Shown: positions 40,619-52,872, counted from the stretch's first letter. The stretch: 64,000 bases of DNA from Pseudomonas guangdongensis (GCF_900105885.1 NZ_LT629780.1:2542001-2606000); one strand, 5' to 3'. Notes: generated from the letters alone by a model not told the origin. Numbers and translations: made by a program.

Positions 40619-41545
40619 ATGTCGCGCATTGTCACCCTGACCCTCAATCCGGCGATGGACCTGTCCACCACCGCCGCCCGGGTCGAGCCGACCCGCAAGC
40701 TGCGCTGCAGTCTGCCGCACTACGATCCGGGCGGCGGCGGGATCAACGTGGCGCGTGTGGTGGCCACCCTCGGCGGCGACGCACTGGCGGTGTATCCGGG
40801 CGGCGGGCCGTTCGGCGACCTGCTCGAGCGCACCCTTGCCGGGCTGGGTGTGCCGCAGCGGCGCGTGCCGATCGCCGGCGATACCCGCGAGAGCTTCACT
40901 GTCGACGAGGGCGCCTCCGGGCTCCAGTACCGCTTCGTGCTGCCCGGCCCGGAACTGTCGGCGGTGGAGCAGCAGGCCTGCCTGGACGCCATCGCCGCGC
41001 TCGATCCGCGGCCGTCCTGGTTGGTGCTCAGCGGCAGCTTCCCGCCCGGGGTGGCGCCGATGTTTTTCGACCAGGTGGTCGCGCTGGCGCAACGTATCGG
41101 TGCGCGGCTGGTGCTCGACTGCTCGGGCGAGGCGTTGCGCCATGCCGGCCAGCGCGGCGCCATCCATCTGCTCAAGCCGAGCCTCAGCAAGCTGGCCACG
41201 CTGGCGGGTGGCAAGGTGGAGGGCGCGGCGGCGCAGGAAGCGGCGCTGCGCGAGCTGATCGGGCGTGGCGTGGCGGAGGTCATAGTGCTGTCGCTGGGTG
41301 GCGAGGGGGCGGTGCTGGCCAGCCGGGAAGGTATCGAGCGTTTCCCGCCGCTGGACGTGCCGGTGTGCAGTGCGGTGGGCGCGGGGGACAGCATGGTCGG
41401 CGCCATGGTCCTCGCCCTGAGCCGTGGTTGGAGCCTGCACGAGGCGGTGCGCTACGGCATCGCCGCCGGCTCGGCGACCATCATGCGCCCCGGCACCGAG
41501 CTGTGCCGGGTGGAGGATGTGCAGCGGTTGTACTGGAAGGGGTGA
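40619..41545 (+). CDS. pfkB: PfkB-type 6-phosphofructokinase
   Basis: This 308-residue ribokinase-family sugar kinase has GGGGINVAR (about 38-46), SGSFPPGV, LDCSGEAL, LSLGGEGAV and the catalytic GAGDSMVGAM (Asp257). The opening RIVTLTLNPAMDLSTT and these blocks resemble E. coli PfkB much more than FruK. AGGAG about six bases before the ATG fixes the start. The predicted reaction is fructose-6-phosphate plus ATP to fructose-1,6-bisphosphate; a 1-phosphofructokinase or tagatose-6-phosphate kinase activity is possible. Most pseudomonads are thought to lack 6-phosphofructokinase, which makes the gene notable. Confidence 0.85.
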   Translation: MSRIVTLTLNPAMDLSTTAARVEPTRKLRCSLPHYDPGGGGINVARVVATLGGDALAVYPGGGPFGDLLERTLAGLGVPQRRVPIAGDTRESFTVDEGASGLQYRFVLPGPELSAVEQQACLDAIAALDPRPSWLVLSGSFPPGVAPMFFDQVVALAQRIGARLVLDCSGEALRHAGQRGAIHLLKPSLSKLATLAGGKVEGAAAQEAALRELIGRGVAEVIVLSLGGEGAVLASREGIERFPPLDVPVCSAVGAGDSMVGAMVLALSRGWSLHEAVRYGIAAGSATIMRPGTELCRVEDVQRLYWKG

Positions 41546-41550
41546 GACAA

Positions 41551-41582
41551 GCGAGGAAAACCGCCTGGGCGTTTTTCCTCGC
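41551..41582. terminator. Bidirectional terminator between pfkB and alaC
   Basis: GCGAGGAAAA (41551-41560) pairs perfectly with TTTTCCTCGC (41573-41582), with a smaller GC hairpin inside. The A and T ends make it suitable for both convergent genes. Confidence 0.85.
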
Positions 41583-41592
41583 GGCTGGAGGC

Positions 41593-42825
41593 TCAACCGG
41601 CGCTATCGCCCTTGGCCGCCTTCGGAGGCAGCAGGCCGTCGGCGCGGAACATCGCCTTGATGCCGCGGATCGCCTGGCGGGTGCGGTCGAGGTTCTCGAT
41701 CAGCGCGAAGCGCACGTGGTCGTCGCCGTAGTCGCCGAAGCCGATGCCCGGCGAGACGCAGACCTTGGCCTCGGCCAAGAGCTTCTTGGCGAACTCCAGC
41801 GAGCCGAGGTGGGCGTAGGCCTCGGGGATCTTCGCCCAGATGTACATCGACGCCTTGGGCTTCTCGACCATCCAGCCGATCTCGTGCAAGCCCTTGACCA
41901 GCACGTTGCGCCGCTCGCGGTACTTGTCGGCGATCTCGCGCACGCACTGCTGGTCGCCTTCCAGGGCGGCGATGGCGGCCACCTGCAGCGGGGTGAAGGT
42001 GCCGTAGTCGTGGTAGCTCTTGATCCGCGCCAGGGCGCTCACGAGTTCTTGATTGCCGACCATGAAGCCGATCCGCCAGCCGGCCATGTTGTAGCTCTTC
42101 GACAGGGTGAAGAACTCCACGGCGACGTCCTTGGCGCCCGGCACCTGCATGATCGACGGCGCCTTCCAGCCGTCGTAGACGATGTCGGCGTAGGCCAGGT
42201 CGTGCACCACGAGGATGTCGTACTGCTTGGCCAGGGCGACCACGCGCTCGAAGAAGTCCAGCTCCACGCACTGCGCGGTGGGGTTGGAGGGGAAGCCGAT
42301 GATCATCATCTTCGGCTTGGGAATCGACTCGCGGATCGCCCGCTCCAGCTCGGCGAAGAAGTCGACGCCGGGCACCAGCGGCACCGAGCGCACCTGGGCG
42401 CCGGCGATCACCGCGCCGTAGATGTGGATCGGGTAGCTGGGGTTGGGCACCAGCACGGTGTCGCCGTGGTCGAGGGTGGCCAGCATCAGGTGCGCCAGGC
42501 CTTCCTTGGAGCCGATGGTGACGATGGCTTCGCTGTCCGGGTCGATGTCGACCTGGTAGCGGTCCTGGTACCAGCGCGAGATGGCGCGGCGCAGGCGCGG
42601 GATGCCGCGCGAGGTGGAGTAGCCGTGGGTGTCCTCGCGCTGGGCGACCTGTACCAGCTTGTCGACGATGTGCGGCGGGGTGGCGCCGTCGGGGTTGCCC
42701 ATGCTGAAGTCGACGATGTCCTCGCCACGGCGGCGGGCGGCCATCTTCAGTTCGGCGGTGATGTTGAAGACGTAGGGGGGGAGACGATCGATGCGCGCAA
42801 AGCGGCGTTTGCCGTGTTCGGCCAT
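41593..42825 (-). CDS. alaC: Alanine transaminase AlaC
   Basis: This 410-residue fold-type I PLP aminotransferase is extremely similar to E. coli AlaC (YfdZ): [30 protein letters not shown] N-terminus, [39 protein letters not shown] and the PLP-lysine region [15 protein letters not shown] are all recognisable. It makes alanine from pyruvate and glutamate. GAGG five bases before the ATG at 42825 supports the start; the open frame further upstream is not conserved. Confidence 0.95.
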   Translation of the reverse strand: MAEHGKRRFARIDRLPPYVFNITAELKMAARRRGEDIVDFSMGNPDGATPPHIVDKLVQVAQREDTHGYSTSRGIPRLRRAISRWYQDRYQVDIDPDSEAIVTIGSKEGLAHLMLATLDHGDTVLVPNPSYPIHIYGAVIAGAQVRSVPLVPGVDFFAELERAIRESIPKPKMMIIGFPSNPTAQCVELDFFERVVALAKQYDILVVHDLAYADIVYDGWKAPSIMQVPGAKDVAVEFFTLSKSYNMAGWRIGFMVGNQELVSALARIKSYHDYGTFTPLQVAAIAALEGDQQCVREIADKYRERRNVLVKGLHEIGWMVEKPKASMYIWAKIPEAYAHLGSLEFAKKLLAEAKVCVSPGIGFGDYGDDHVRFALIENLDRTRQAIRGIKAMFRADGLLPPKAAKGDSAG

Positions 42826-42954
42826 GATTTCCTCGAAGTACGTAAGCGCCCGGAACCGTCCGAGCGACGTTGGCCAGTGCGCTGGCCTGCGTCGGCGACG
42901 ATACGCCGGCCGGATGACGTCTGTCGAGAGGCCAGATGGCCTTTCCGCCGTCCG

Positions 42955-42989
42955 CAAAGCAGAAGCCCCGCACGGGGCGGGGCTTCTGC
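42955..42989 (-). terminator. Terminator after acnB
   Basis: GCAGAAGCCCCG (42959-42970) pairs perfectly with CGGGGCTTCTGC (42978-42989), and TTTGC follows on the minus strand, 26 bp beyond the acnB stop. Confidence 0.88.
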
Positions 42990-43015
42990 TTACAGCGGTC
43001 TAGCGCTTACCAGGC

Positions 43016-45625
43016 TCAGGCCTGCAGCACCGGGATGTTGGCCTTGGCAGCCGCATCGCGGTATTCGGCCATCTGGTCGAAGGACAGGTAGCGGTAGATA
43101 TCGGCAGACATGCTGTCGATGTTCTTCGCGTACTCCATGTACTCCTCGACGGTCGGCAGCTTGCCGAGGATGGAGGCGACAGCCGCCAGCTCAGCCGAAG
43201 CCAGGAACACGTTGGTGGCGTCGCCCAGACGGTTCGGGAAGTTACGGGTCGAGGTGGAAACCACGGTCGAGCCGGTCTGTACGCGCGCCTGGTTACCCAT
43301 GCACAGCGAGCAGCCCGGCATTTCCATGCGCGCGCCAGCCTTGCCGTAGATGCCGTAGTAGCCTTCCTCGGTCAGCTGGTGGGCGTCCATCTTGGTCGGC
43401 GGAGCCAGCCACAGACGGGTCGGAATGCCACCCTTGACCTTGTCCAGCAGCTTGCCGGCAGCGCGGAAGTGCCCGATGTTGGTCATGCAGGAGCCGATGA
43501 ACACTTCATCGATCTTCTCGCCGGCCACGGTGGACAGCAGGCGAGCGTCGTCCGGATCGTTCGGAGCGCAGAGAACCGGCTCCTTGATCTCGGCCAGGTC
43601 GATCTCGATGACGGCGGCGTATTCGGCGTCGGCATCGGCGGACAGCAGCTTCGGATCGGCCAGCCAGGCTTCCATGGCCTGGGCGCGACGCTCCAGGGTA
43701 CGGGCATCGCCGTAGCCTTCGCCGATCATCCAGCGCAGCATGGTGATGTTCGACTTCAGGTACTCGGCGATGGCGTCTTCCGGCAGCTTGATGGTGCAAC
43801 CGGCAGCCGAACGCTCGGCGGAGGCGTCGGACAGCTCGAACGCCTGCTCGACGGTCAGACCTTCCAGACCTTCGATCTCGAGGATGCGGCCGGAGAAGAT
43901 GTTCTTCTTGCCCTTCTTCTCGACGGTCAGCAGGCCAGCCTGGATGGCGTAGTAGGGGATGGCATGCACCAGATCACGCAGGGTGATGCCGGGCTGCATC
44001 TTGCCCTTGAAGCGCACCAGCACGGATTCCGGCATGTCCAGCGGCATCACGCCGGTGGCGGCGGCGAAGGCGACCAGGCCGGAGCCGGCCGGGAAGGAGA
44101 TGCCGATCGGGAAGCGGGTGTGCGAGTCACCACCGGTACCGACGGTGTCCGGCAGCAGCATGCGGTTCAGCCAGCTGTGGATGATGCCGTCGCCCGGACG
44201 CAGGGACACGCCGCCGCGGGTCATGATGAAGTCCGGCAGGGTGTGGTGGGTGTTGACGTCGATCGGCTTCGGATAGGCGGCGGTGTGGCAGAAGGACTGC
44301 ATCACCAGGTCGGCGGAGAAGCCCAGGCAGGCCAGGTCCTTCAGCTCGTCGCGGGTCATCGGGCCGGTGGTGTCCTGGGAGCCGACGGTGGTCATCTTCG
44401 GCTCGCAGTAGGTGCCCGGGCGCACGCCCTGGCCTTCCGGCAGACCGCAGGCGCGGCCGACCATCTTCTGGGCGAGGGTGAAGCCCTTGCCGCTGTCGGC
44501 CGGAGCGACCGGCTTCTTGAACAGGGTGGACGGCGCCAGGCCCAGCTCGGCACGGGCCTTCTCGGTCAGGCCACGGCCGATGATCAGCGGGATACGGCCA
44601 CCGGCGCGGACTTCGTCGAGCAGGACTTCGGTCTTCAGCTCGAAGGTGGTGATGACTTCTTCGGTGCCATGCTTGCAGACCTTGCCGGCGTACGGGTACA
44701 CGTCGATGACGTCGCCCATGGCCAGGTTGGTGCAGTCGAATTCGATCGGCAGGGCGCCGGCGTCTTCCATGGTGTTGTAGAAGATCGGGGCGATCTTGGT
44801 GCCGAAGCAGAAGCCGCCAGCGCGCTTGTTCGGCACGTTCGGGATGTCGTCACCGAAGAACCACAGCACGGAGTTGGTGGCGGACTTGCGCGAGGAGCCG
44901 GTGCCGACCACGTCGCCGACGTAGGCGACCGGGAAACCCTTGGCCTTCAGCGCTTCCATCTGCTTGATGGGGCCGACCGAACCCGGAACGTCCGGGTTGA
45001 TGCCGTCGCGGGCCATCTTCAGCATGGCCAGGGCGTGCAGCGGGATGTCCGGGCGCGACCAGGCATCCGGAGCCGGCGACAGGTCGTCGGTGTTGGTTTC
45101 GCCAGTGACCTTGAACACGGTCAGGGAGATCTTCTCGGCCAGCGCCGGGCGGTTGGTGAACCACTCGCCTTCGGCCCAGGAAGTCAGCACGGCCTTGGCG
45201 GCTTCGTTGCCGGCCTTGGCGCGCTCGGCAACGTCGTGGAAGGCGTCGAACATCAGCAGGGTGTGCTTGAGCTGCTCGGCGGCGACGTTGGCCAGTTCGG
45301 CATTGTCCAGCAGTTCGACCAGGGTGGCGATGTTGTAGCCGCCCTGCATGGTGCCCAGCAGCTCGACGGCGCGGGTCTTGCTGATCAGCGGGGAGCTGGT
45401 TTCGCCCTTGGCGATGGCGGTCAGGAAGCCGGCCTTGACGTAGGCAGCTTCGTCCACGCCAGCGGGAACGCGGTTGGTGATCAGGTCAACCAGGAATTCT
45501 TCTTCGCCAGCCGGCGGGTTCTTCAGCAGCTCGACCAGACCGGCGGTCTGCTCGGCGTTCAGCGGCTGGGGCACGACGCCCAGGGCGGCACGCTCTTCTA
45601 CGTGTTTGCGGTAGGCTTCAAGCAC
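43016..45625 (-). CDS. acnB: Aconitate hydratase B
   Basis: AcnB interconverts citrate and isocitrate in the TCA cycle; apo-AcnB can bind mRNA. The 869-residue protein begins [16 protein letters not shown] with the HEAT-like N-terminal domain and has iron-sulfur ligands in the FCHTAAYPK region, [11 protein letters not shown] and [13 protein letters not shown]. Length matches E. coli AcnB (865). It is a single-gene unit with a terminator. Its upstream region contains a nested inverted repeat. Confidence 0.98.
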   Translation of the reverse strand: MLEAYRKHVEERAALGVVPQPLNAEQTAGLVELLKNPPAGEEEFLVDLITNRVPAGVDEAAYVKAGFLTAIAKGETSSPLISKTRAVELLGTMQGGYNIATLVELLDNAELANVAAEQLKHTLLMFDAFHDVAERAKAGNEAAKAVLTSWAEGEWFTNRPALAEKISLTVFKVTGETNTDDLSPAPDAWSRPDIPLHALAMLKMARDGINPDVPGSVGPIKQMEALKAKGFPVAYVGDVVGTGSSRKSATNSVLWFFGDDIPNVPNKRAGGFCFGTKIAPIFYNTMEDAGALPIEFDCTNLAMGDVIDVYPYAGKVCKHGTEEVITTFELKTEVLLDEVRAGGRIPLIIGRGLTEKARAELGLAPSTLFKKPVAPADSGKGFTLAQKMVGRACGLPEGQGVRPGTYCEPKMTTVGSQDTTGPMTRDELKDLACLGFSADLVMQSFCHTAAYPKPIDVNTHHTLPDFIMTRGGVSLRPGDGIIHSWLNRMLLPDTVGTGGDSHTRFPIGISFPAGSGLVAFAAATGVMPLDMPESVLVRFKGKMQPGITLRDLVHAIPYYAIQAGLLTVEKKGKKNIFSGRILEIEGLEGLTVEQAFELSDASAERSAAGCTIKLPEDAIAEYLKSNITMLRWMIGEGYGDARTLERRAQAMEAWLADPKLLSADADAEYAAVIEIDLAEIKEPVLCAPNDPDDARLLSTVAGEKIDEVFIGSCMTNIGHFRAAGKLLDKVKGGIPTRLWLAPPTKMDAHQLTEEGYYGIYGKAGARMEMPGCSLCMGNQARVQTGSTVVSTSTRNFPNRLGDATNVFLASAELAAVASILGKLPTVEEYMEYAKNIDSMSADIYRYLSFDQMAEYRDAAAKANIPVLQA

Positions 45626-45673
45626 AGTATTACCCTCATCAGTGGTCCCTTGCGGGGGTCCGGGACTCTCGTC

Positions 45674-45805
45674 CAGAAGCTGCTTTCAAAGTTTTACGCC
45701 GGCGGATGTGACGAGGGTATGTTGGCGAGGCGACTCGCGGCGAGGGCGCTCGCCAACAGACAGGCCGGGTTTACTGTGTGCGTGACGCTTTGAAAACAGC
45801 TTCTG
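45674..45805. repeat. 132-bp nested inverted repeat upstream of acnB
   Basis: The outer arms CAGAAGCTGCTTTCAAAG (45674-45691) and CTTTGAAAACAGCTTCTG (45788-45805) are inverted copies with one mismatch. Inside them GTTGGCGAG (45721-45729) and CTCGCCAAC (45749-45757) form a perfect second stem. The element begins 49 bp before the acnB start. It fills most of the 328-bp space between acnB and the divergent DUF1289 gene, in which no coding frame was seen. It could be a leader structure of acnB mRNA or a small miniature element; no matching target duplication is visible. Confidence 0.8.
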
Positions 45806-45953
45806 TCGGACATTGGTGCCTGTAACAAGGCAGGCGGATTCTAATGGAAACGGCCTGATAAGTTAAGCAACCCGCCTTGGCAGCGGCGGGTGACCCGGCT
45901 TAGACAAAGGGCTAACATGCGACTCCGCTGACGGCCGCATTCCTGTTTTCACC

Positions 45954-46430
45954 ATGTCCAACTCGCGCATCAAGACTCCCTGTATCGGCCTTTGCTCGAC
46001 CGTCTACGGCGATCTGGTCTGCCGTGGCTGCAAGCGTTTCCATCACGAGGTGGTGAACTGGAACCTGTATGACGATGCGGAGAAACGCGCGGTCTGGCAG
46101 CGTCTGGAAAGCCTGCTGGTGCAGGTGGTCGCCGCCAAGCTGGAGGTGTTCGATCCGCAGCGCCTGCGCAGCCAGCTGGAGCAGCGGCAGATCCGTTTCG
46201 TCGAGCGGCAGTCGCCGTACTGCTGGGCCTATCAGCTGATCGCCCGCGGCGCACGGATGATCCAGCAACTGGATGCCTACGGCATCGCCCTGTTGCCCGA
46301 GTTTCGCGACAGCCCGCTGCCGTTGCTGCGCGATGCCATCGACCGCGAGTATTTCCTGCTCTCCGAAGCCCACTACGAGCGCTACATCGCACCGCGCTTC
46401 CTGATCGAGGGCGTCGAGCAGCGCGTGTGA
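45954..46430 (+). CDS. DUF1289 cysteine-cluster protein
   Basis: This 158-residue protein has a conserved four-cysteine N-terminus CIGLC-N8-CRGC (Cys10, Cys14, Cys23, Cys26), followed by KRFHHEVVNWN, the DUF1289 signature and probably a metal-binding knuckle. The C-terminal 100 residues are helical. Function unknown. It is divergent from acnB and convergent with the UspA gene. Confidence 0.88.
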   Translation: MSNSRIKTPCIGLCSTVYGDLVCRGCKRFHHEVVNWNLYDDAEKRAVWQRLESLLVQVVAAKLEVFDPQRLRSQLEQRQIRFVERQSPYCWAYQLIARGARMIQQLDAYGIALLPEFRDSPLPLLRDAIDREYFLLSEAHYERYIAPRFLIEGVEQRV

Positions 46431-46458
46431 CACCCGTCGCCGGTAGCGACGGCGGGTG
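46431..46458. terminator. Hairpin between the DUF1289 and UspA genes
   Basis: CCGTCGC (46434-46440) pairs with GCGACGG (46446-46452) over a CGGTA loop, extended by CAC/GTG with a bulge. It lies between two convergent stops; no U run is present. Confidence 0.6.
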
Positions 46459-46467
46459 CCTGATGCT

Positions 46468-47331
46468 TCAGTCCTGACTCAACTGGGCCTCGAGATGCTC
46501 CGCGACATCGTCCGGCTTGAGGACCAGCACATCGCTTTCCAGCGCATCCAGCACCACTTCCGCGGTATTGCCGATCAGTGCGCCGGACAGCCCGCTGCGC
46601 GCCACCGTGCCGATGACCGTCACCACCGCATCGAGCTGCGCGGCCAGTTGCGGGATGAGCAGGTCGGCCGGACCTTCGGCGATGTGCAGCTGGCGGTTAC
46701 TGAAGCCGTACTCCTCCTGGAACTGCTGGCAGGCCTCGCGGTAGCGGGCGGCGATGGACTCGCGAAGCTGGAAGGTCGGGTCGGCTGCCGAGAGCATCGG
46801 GGCCGGATGAGCGCTCAGCACGTGCAGCTCGCCCTTGGCCAGGCTGGCGATGTCGAAGGCGTGGCTGACGATGCCGGCATGCAGGGACTGGTGGGCCTCG
46901 TCGCTGTTGCCGACATCCACTGCCGCGAGGATGTTGCCGCCGCTCCACGGGCGGGCGGTCTTGACCAGCAGCACCGGCGCCGGGCAATAGCGCAGCAGCT
47001 TCCAGTCGTCAGGGGTGAGCAGGGCGCGCTTGAGCGGGTTGTCCGGCTGGTGCTGCTTGACCACCAGTCCGCAGCCTTCGGCCTGCTGGGCGGCGATGAT
47101 GGTCTGGTGGGTGCTGTCCAGCCAGTCCTGGCGCACGCTCACGGTGTAGCCCTCGACACGCAGCGCCTCGGCCTGGGCGGCCAGGAAGGCGGTATGGTCG
47201 TGCTGCTTGTCGCAGACCAGCAGGTGCAGTTCCGAGCCGGTGGCTCCGGCGATCAGGCGGGCGCGTTTGAGTGCCGGGCCGTCCGGCTGGTCGGGTTCGA
47301 GGATCACCAGGATGCTGCGGATGGCTTGCAT
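46468..47331 (-). CDS. Tandem-domain universal stress protein
   Basis: This 287-residue cytoplasmic protein has two Usp folds. The first opens with IRSILVILEPDQPDGPALKRARLIA, the second near WSGGNILAAVDVGNSDEAHQSL and ends with GTVARSGLSGALIGNTAEVVLDALESDVLVLKP, which contains the G-N9-G(S/N)-type nucleotide loop (GLSGALIGNTAE). This is the UspE-like arrangement. GGAG six bases before the ATG at 47331 supports the start. Confidence 0.92.
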   Translation of the reverse strand: MQAIRSILVILEPDQPDGPALKRARLIAGATGSELHLLVCDKQHDHTAFLAAQAEALRVEGYTVSVRQDWLDSTHQTIIAAQQAEGCGLVVKQHQPDNPLKRALLTPDDWKLLRYCPAPVLLVKTARPWSGGNILAAVDVGNSDEAHQSLHAGIVSHAFDIASLAKGELHVLSAHPAPMLSAADPTFQLRESIAARYREACQQFQEEYGFSNRQLHIAEGPADLLIPQLAAQLDAVVTVIGTVARSGLSGALIGNTAEVVLDALESDVLVLKPDDVAEHLEAQLSQD

Positions 47332-47481
47332 GTTCGTCTCCCCGGGCATGTGAAGGCTGACACGGGTACTACTGTAGTCGGCGCAGGGGGAAACGCCGCT
47401 TGATGCATGTCAAGCGGCGGGCATGGCCGCGAGGCCCGGTGTCCGTATAATGACCGGCTTTTCCAGACTAGTCCGCCCGCC

Positions 47482-48084
47482 ATGTCCCTGCTTCCCGAGA
47501 TCGAAAGCTTCCTGCTCTGCCCGACCCCCCAGGCCTGGATCGACCAGGCGCTGCAACATCCCGAGATCCTGCTGATTGACCACGCCAACTGCGAGAAGAA
47601 GGCCGCCGGTACGGCGCTGACCCTGCTGTTCCGCTACGTCGACAAGGACGACCTGCAGTACAGGCTGTCGCGCCTGGCGCGTGAGGAGCTGCGCCACTTC
47701 GAGCAAGTGGCGGCGCTGATGAAGAAACGCGGCATCGCCTACCGCCCGGTCAGCGCCTCTCTTTATGCCCAGCGTCTGCACGCGCACATCCGCAAGGGCG
47801 AGCCGGCCAAGCTGGTCGACACCCTGATCGTCGGTGCCTACATCGAGGCGCGCTCCTGCGAGCGCTTCTACCGCCTGGCGCCCTACCTGGACGAGGAGCT
47901 GGGCAGCTTCTACACCTCGCTGCTCAAGTCGGAAGCGCGCCACTATCAGGGTTATCTGAAAATGGCCGAGCAATACTCGCCGGAGCCGATCGACGAGCGG
48001 GTGGCGTTCTTCGCCGAGATCGAGCGCGAGGCGATCCTCACGCCGGACAAGGACTTCCGCTTCCACAGCGGCGCGGCGGCCTGA
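47482..48084 (+). CDS. miaE: tRNA-(ms2io6A)-hydroxylase
   Basis: MiaE hydroxylates the isopentenyl side chain of ms2i6A37 in tRNA. The 200-residue ferritin-like di-iron protein shows the two ExxH ligand motifs, EELRHFEQV and SEARHYQGYL, plus further acidic ligands (NCEKKAAG, EARSCERF). A TATAAT -10-like hexamer is at 47446-47451, and the start ATG lies soon after. It is a single gene, convergent with lpxH. Confidence 0.95.
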   Translation: MSLLPEIESFLLCPTPQAWIDQALQHPEILLIDHANCEKKAAGTALTLLFRYVDKDDLQYRLSRLAREELRHFEQVAALMKKRGIAYRPVSASLYAQRLHAHIRKGEPAKLVDTLIVGAYIEARSCERFYRLAPYLDEELGSFYTSLLKSEARHYQGYLKMAEQYSPEPIDERVAFFAEIEREAILTPDKDFRFHSGAAA

Positions 48085-48139
48085 GCGCCTGTGGCGGAGC
48101 GGGAGGCGCCAGCCCCCGCGCTTCCCGGCTGAGGGTGGT

Positions 48140-48865
48140 TCAGTCCAGCGGGAAGGACTCCAGCCGATAGCCGCGCTCGTCGACCTCCAGCACCCAGCCC
48201 TGGCGGTCCCAATCGCCGAGGACGATGCGCTGGGCATTTTCGCCGTCGATCTGCAGCTTGTGCACCGCCGGGCGGTGGGTGTGGCCGTGAATCAGGGTGC
48301 GCACGCCATGGGTGGCCATCACCTGCGGCACCACCTCGGGGGTGACGTCGACGATCTCGGCGGCCTTCTCGCGGGTGCGCAGGCGGCTAGCCTCGCGCAG
48401 CTTGCGCGCCAGCTTGTGACGGGTAGCCAGTGGCAGGTTGCGTAGCAGCCACAGCGAGACGGGGTTGCGCAGGCGTCGGCGCAGGCGCTGGTAGCTCTCG
48501 TCGCGGGTGCACAGGCTGTCGCCGTGCAGCAGCAGCACCGGCTCGCCGTACAGCTCGACCACGCTGCCTTCCCTGAGCAGGCTGCAGCCGGCTTCGCGGC
48601 AGAAGCGCTTGCCGAGCATGAAGTCGCGGTTGCCGTGCATCAGCCAGATGTGCGTGCCGGTGTCGCTGAGGCGGCGCAGGGCGGCGGCGATGGAGCGCTG
48701 GAAGTCGTCCATGGCATCGTCGCCGACCCACACCTCGAAGAAGTCGCCGAGGATGTACAGCGCCGCGGCGCCGTGGGCGCGGGTGGTGAGGAAGTGCAGG
48801 AACGCCCGGCTGATGTCCGGGCGTTCCGCTTCGAGATGCAGGTCCGAGATGAACAGGACGCTCAT
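48140..48865 (-). CDS. lpxH: UDP-2,3-diacylglucosamine diphosphatase
   Basis: LpxH hydrolyses UDP-2,3-diacylglucosamine to lipid X in lipid A synthesis. The 241-residue calcineurin-like phosphatase has metal ligands Asp8, His10 (FISDLHL), Asp41 (ILGDFFE), Asn79 (HGNRDF), His114 (LLHGDS) and the HGHTH motif. It starts four bases after the ppiB stop, so the two genes form an operon. Confidence 0.97.
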   Translation of the reverse strand: MSVLFISDLHLEAERPDISRAFLHFLTTRAHGAAALYILGDFFEVWVGDDAMDDFQRSIAAALRRLSDTGTHIWLMHGNRDFMLGKRFCREAGCSLLREGSVVELYGEPVLLLHGDSLCTRDESYQRLRRRLRNPVSLWLLRNLPLATRHKLARKLREASRLRTREKAAEIVDVTPEVVPQVMATHGVRTLIHGHTHRPAVHKLQIDGENAQRIVLGDWDRQGWVLEVDERGYRLESFPLD

Positions 48866-48869
48866 CGAA

Positions 48870-49364
48870 TCACGCGACGACTTCGGCCTTCTCGATGATC
48901 ACGTCATCGACCGGTACGTCGCCGTGGCCGGAGCGGTGGCCGGTGGCCACGGCCTTGATCTTGTCGACCACGTCCATGCCCTCGACCACTTCGCCGAACA
49001 CCGCATAGCCCCAGCCCTGGGCGGTCGGCGCGGTGTGGTCGAGGAAGCTGTTGTCGGCGACGTTGATGAAGAACTGCGCGCTGGCCGAGTGCGGGTCCAT
49101 GGTGCGGGCCATGGCGATGGTGCCGGTCTTGTTGGACAGGCCGTTGTTGGCCTCGTTCTTGATCGGCGCACGGGTGCTCTTCTGCTTCATGCCCGGCTCG
49201 AAGCCGCCGCCCTGGATCATGAAGTTGCCGATCACGCGGTGGAAGATGGTGCCGTCGTAGTGGCCTTCCTTGACGTACTGCTCGAAGTTGGCCGCGGTTT
49301 CCGGGGCCTTGTCGGCGAACAGTTGCAGGGTGATGACGCCGAAGTTGGTGTGCAGCTTGATCAT
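48870..49364 (-). CDS. ppiB: Cytoplasmic peptidyl-prolyl isomerase B (cyclophilin)
   Basis: This 164-residue cyclophilin has the active-site segments [19 protein letters not shown] and [13 protein letters not shown]. There is no signal peptide, so it is the cytoplasmic PpiB rather than PpiA. It leads the ppiB-lpxH pair and diverges from glnS. Confidence 0.96.
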   Translation of the reverse strand: MIKLHTNFGVITLQLFADKAPETAANFEQYVKEGHYDGTIFHRVIGNFMIQGGGFEPGMKQKSTRAPIKNEANNGLSNKTGTIAMARTMDPHSASAQFFINVADNSFLDHTAPTAQGWGYAVFGEVVEGMDVVDKIKAVATGHRSGHGDVPVDDVIIEKAEVVA

Positions 49365-49485
49365 GAATTCGTTTCGCTCTGTCGGAAAAACCTAAGGCCT
49401 GTCAGGGGGTTGACAGCTTCGGCTATGATACGGGCTTTGACTTGAGCGGCCTACCCTGAGCCGCGTGCCGCATACCAAGGATCCC

Positions 49486-51156
<1,671 letters not shown>

Positions 51157-52542
51157 ATGACGCTTTCCATCTACAGCACCCTGTCCAAGAGCAAGGACGA
51201 GTTCAAGCCGCTGGAAGGCAACAAGGTGCGCATGTACGTGTGCGGCATGACCGTCTACGACTTCTGCCACATCGGCCACGCGCGGGTGATGGTGGCGTTC
51301 GACGTGGTCGCCCGCTGGCTGCGTCATCGCGGCTATGAGCTGACCTACGTGCGCAACATCACCGACATCGACGACAAGATCATCAAGCGCGCCTTTGATA
51401 ACGGCGAGTCGTTCCAGGCTCTGGTCGGCCGCATGATCGCCGCGATGCACGAGGACGAGGCGCGCCTCAACGTGCTGCGCCCGGATATCGAACCGCGTGC
51501 CACCGACCATATCGCCGGCATGCACGCGATGATCCAGACCCTGATCGACAAGGGCTTCGCCTACGCGCCGGGCAACGGCGACGTCTACTACCGGGTCGGC
51601 AAGTTCGAGGGCTACGGCAAGCTCTCAAGGCGCAAGATCGAGGACCTGAAGATCGGCGCGCGCATCGAGGTCGACGAGGCCAAGGAAGATCCGCTCGACT
51701 TCGTGCTGTGGAAGGGCGCCAAGCCGGGCGAGCCGAGCTGGGAATCGCCCTGGGGCGCCGGACGTCCGGGCTGGCACATCGAGTGCTCGGTGATGTCCAC
51801 CTGCTGCCTGGGCGAGACCTTCGACATCCACGGCGGTGGCCCGGACCTGGTGTTCCCGCACCACGAGAACGAGATCGCGCAGAGCGAGGCGGCCACCGGC
51901 AAGCTGTACGCCAACGCCTGGATGCACGCCGGCGCGGTGCGCGTCGCCGGCGAGAAGATGTCCAAGAGCCTCGGCAACTTCTTCACCATCCGCGAGGTGC
52001 TGGAGAAGTACCACCCCGAAGTGGTGCGCTACCTGCTGGTGTCCAGCCACTACCGCAGCCCGATCAACTACTCCGAGGACAGCCTGCGCGAGGCCAAGGG
52101 CGCGCTGGAGCGCTTCTACAACGGCCTCAAGGGTCTGCCCGAGGCGACGCCTGCCGGTGGCGAGGAGTTCGTCGAGCGCTTCGGCGCGGCGATGGACGAC
52201 GACTTCAACTCGCCGGAAGCCTGCGCGGTGCTGTTCGAGATGATCCGCGAGGTCAATCGCCTGCGCGAGAGCGACCTGAACGCCGCCGCCGCGCTGGCCG
52301 CGCGCCTCAAGGAGCTGGCCGGCGTGCTCGGCGTGCTGCAGCTCGACCCCGAGGCCTTCCTGCAGGCCGGCGCCGCGGGCAAGGTCGATGCCGCCGAGGT
52401 CGAGGCGCTGATCGCCGCGCGCCTGGCCGCGCGTGCCGAGAAGAACTGGGCCGAATCCGACCGCATCCGCGACCAGCTCACCGCCATGGGCGTGGTGCTG
52501 GAGGACGGCAAGGGCGGCACGACCTGGCGTCTGGCCGAGTAA
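51157..52542 (+). CDS. cysS: Cysteinyl-tRNA synthetase
   Basis: This class I synthetase for cysteine has 461 residues. It has the zinc ligand in [18 protein letters not shown] (HIGH), further zinc ligands in HIECSVMS and [13 protein letters not shown], and KMSKSLGN. It is immediately downstream of glnS (no spacing), so they are cotranscribed. A long hairpin follows. Confidence 0.97.
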   Translation: MTLSIYSTLSKSKDEFKPLEGNKVRMYVCGMTVYDFCHIGHARVMVAFDVVARWLRHRGYELTYVRNITDIDDKIIKRAFDNGESFQALVGRMIAAMHEDEARLNVLRPDIEPRATDHIAGMHAMIQTLIDKGFAYAPGNGDVYYRVGKFEGYGKLSRRKIEDLKIGARIEVDEAKEDPLDFVLWKGAKPGEPSWESPWGAGRPGWHIECSVMSTCCLGETFDIHGGGPDLVFPHHENEIAQSEAATGKLYANAWMHAGAVRVAGEKMSKSLGNFFTIREVLEKYHPEVVRYLLVSSHYRSPINYSEDSLREAKGALERFYNGLKGLPEATPAGGEEFVERFGAAMDDDFNSPEACAVLFEMIREVNRLRESDLNAAAALAARLKELAGVLGVLQLDPEAFLQAGAAGKVDAAEVEALIAARLAARAEKNWAESDRIRDQLTAMGVVLEDGKGGTTWRLAE

Positions 52543-52608
52543 GCCCCCAGAAGCGGCGCTACCTCGCAGTGGAGCGCCGGTCGACTGCTTCGGACATCGC
52601 TCCATACA

Positions 52609-52639
52609 GTACAAGGCCGCCTGCATGGCGGCCTTGTAC
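52609..52639. terminator. Hairpin after cysS
   Basis: A perfect 13-bp stem, GTACAAGGCCGCC (52609-52621) with GGCGGCCTTGTAC (52627-52639), and a TGCAT loop lie between the convergent cysS and cspD stops. No U tract follows, so it may be a processing or protective hairpin as well as a terminator. Confidence 0.65.
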
Positions 52640-52653
52640 ATAGGGTGTCGCGT

Positions 52654-52872
52654 TCAGTCTTGCGGCGGGGGAAGCGGGCGGATATTGACGGCATGCAGCC
52701 CCTTCGGCCCCTGCAGGATTTCGAAGTGTACCGACTGGCCGGCCTTGAGCGTCTTGTAGCCCTCGCTCTGGATGGCCGAATAATGGGCGAAGAAGTCTTC
52801 GTCGCGGCCTTCGGCCAGGATGAAGCCATAGCCCTTTGCATTGTTGAACCACTTGACCTTGCCGTTCAGCAT
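52654..52872 (-). CDS. cspD: Cold-shock-domain protein CspD
   Basis: This 72-residue single OB-fold protein has RNP1 KGYGFI and RNP2-like DFFAHYSAI. The opening [22 protein letters not shown] and location divergent from clpS-clpA identify it as CspD rather than a CspA paralogue. It is shorter than the CspD I recall from P. aeruginosa (about 90 residues), ending soon after the domain. The role in E. coli is inhibition of replication in stationary phase. Confidence 0.93.
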   Translation of the reverse strand: MLNGKVKWFNNAKGYGFILAEGRDEDFFAHYSAIQSEGYKTLKAGQSVHFEILQGPKGLHAVNIRPLPPPQD

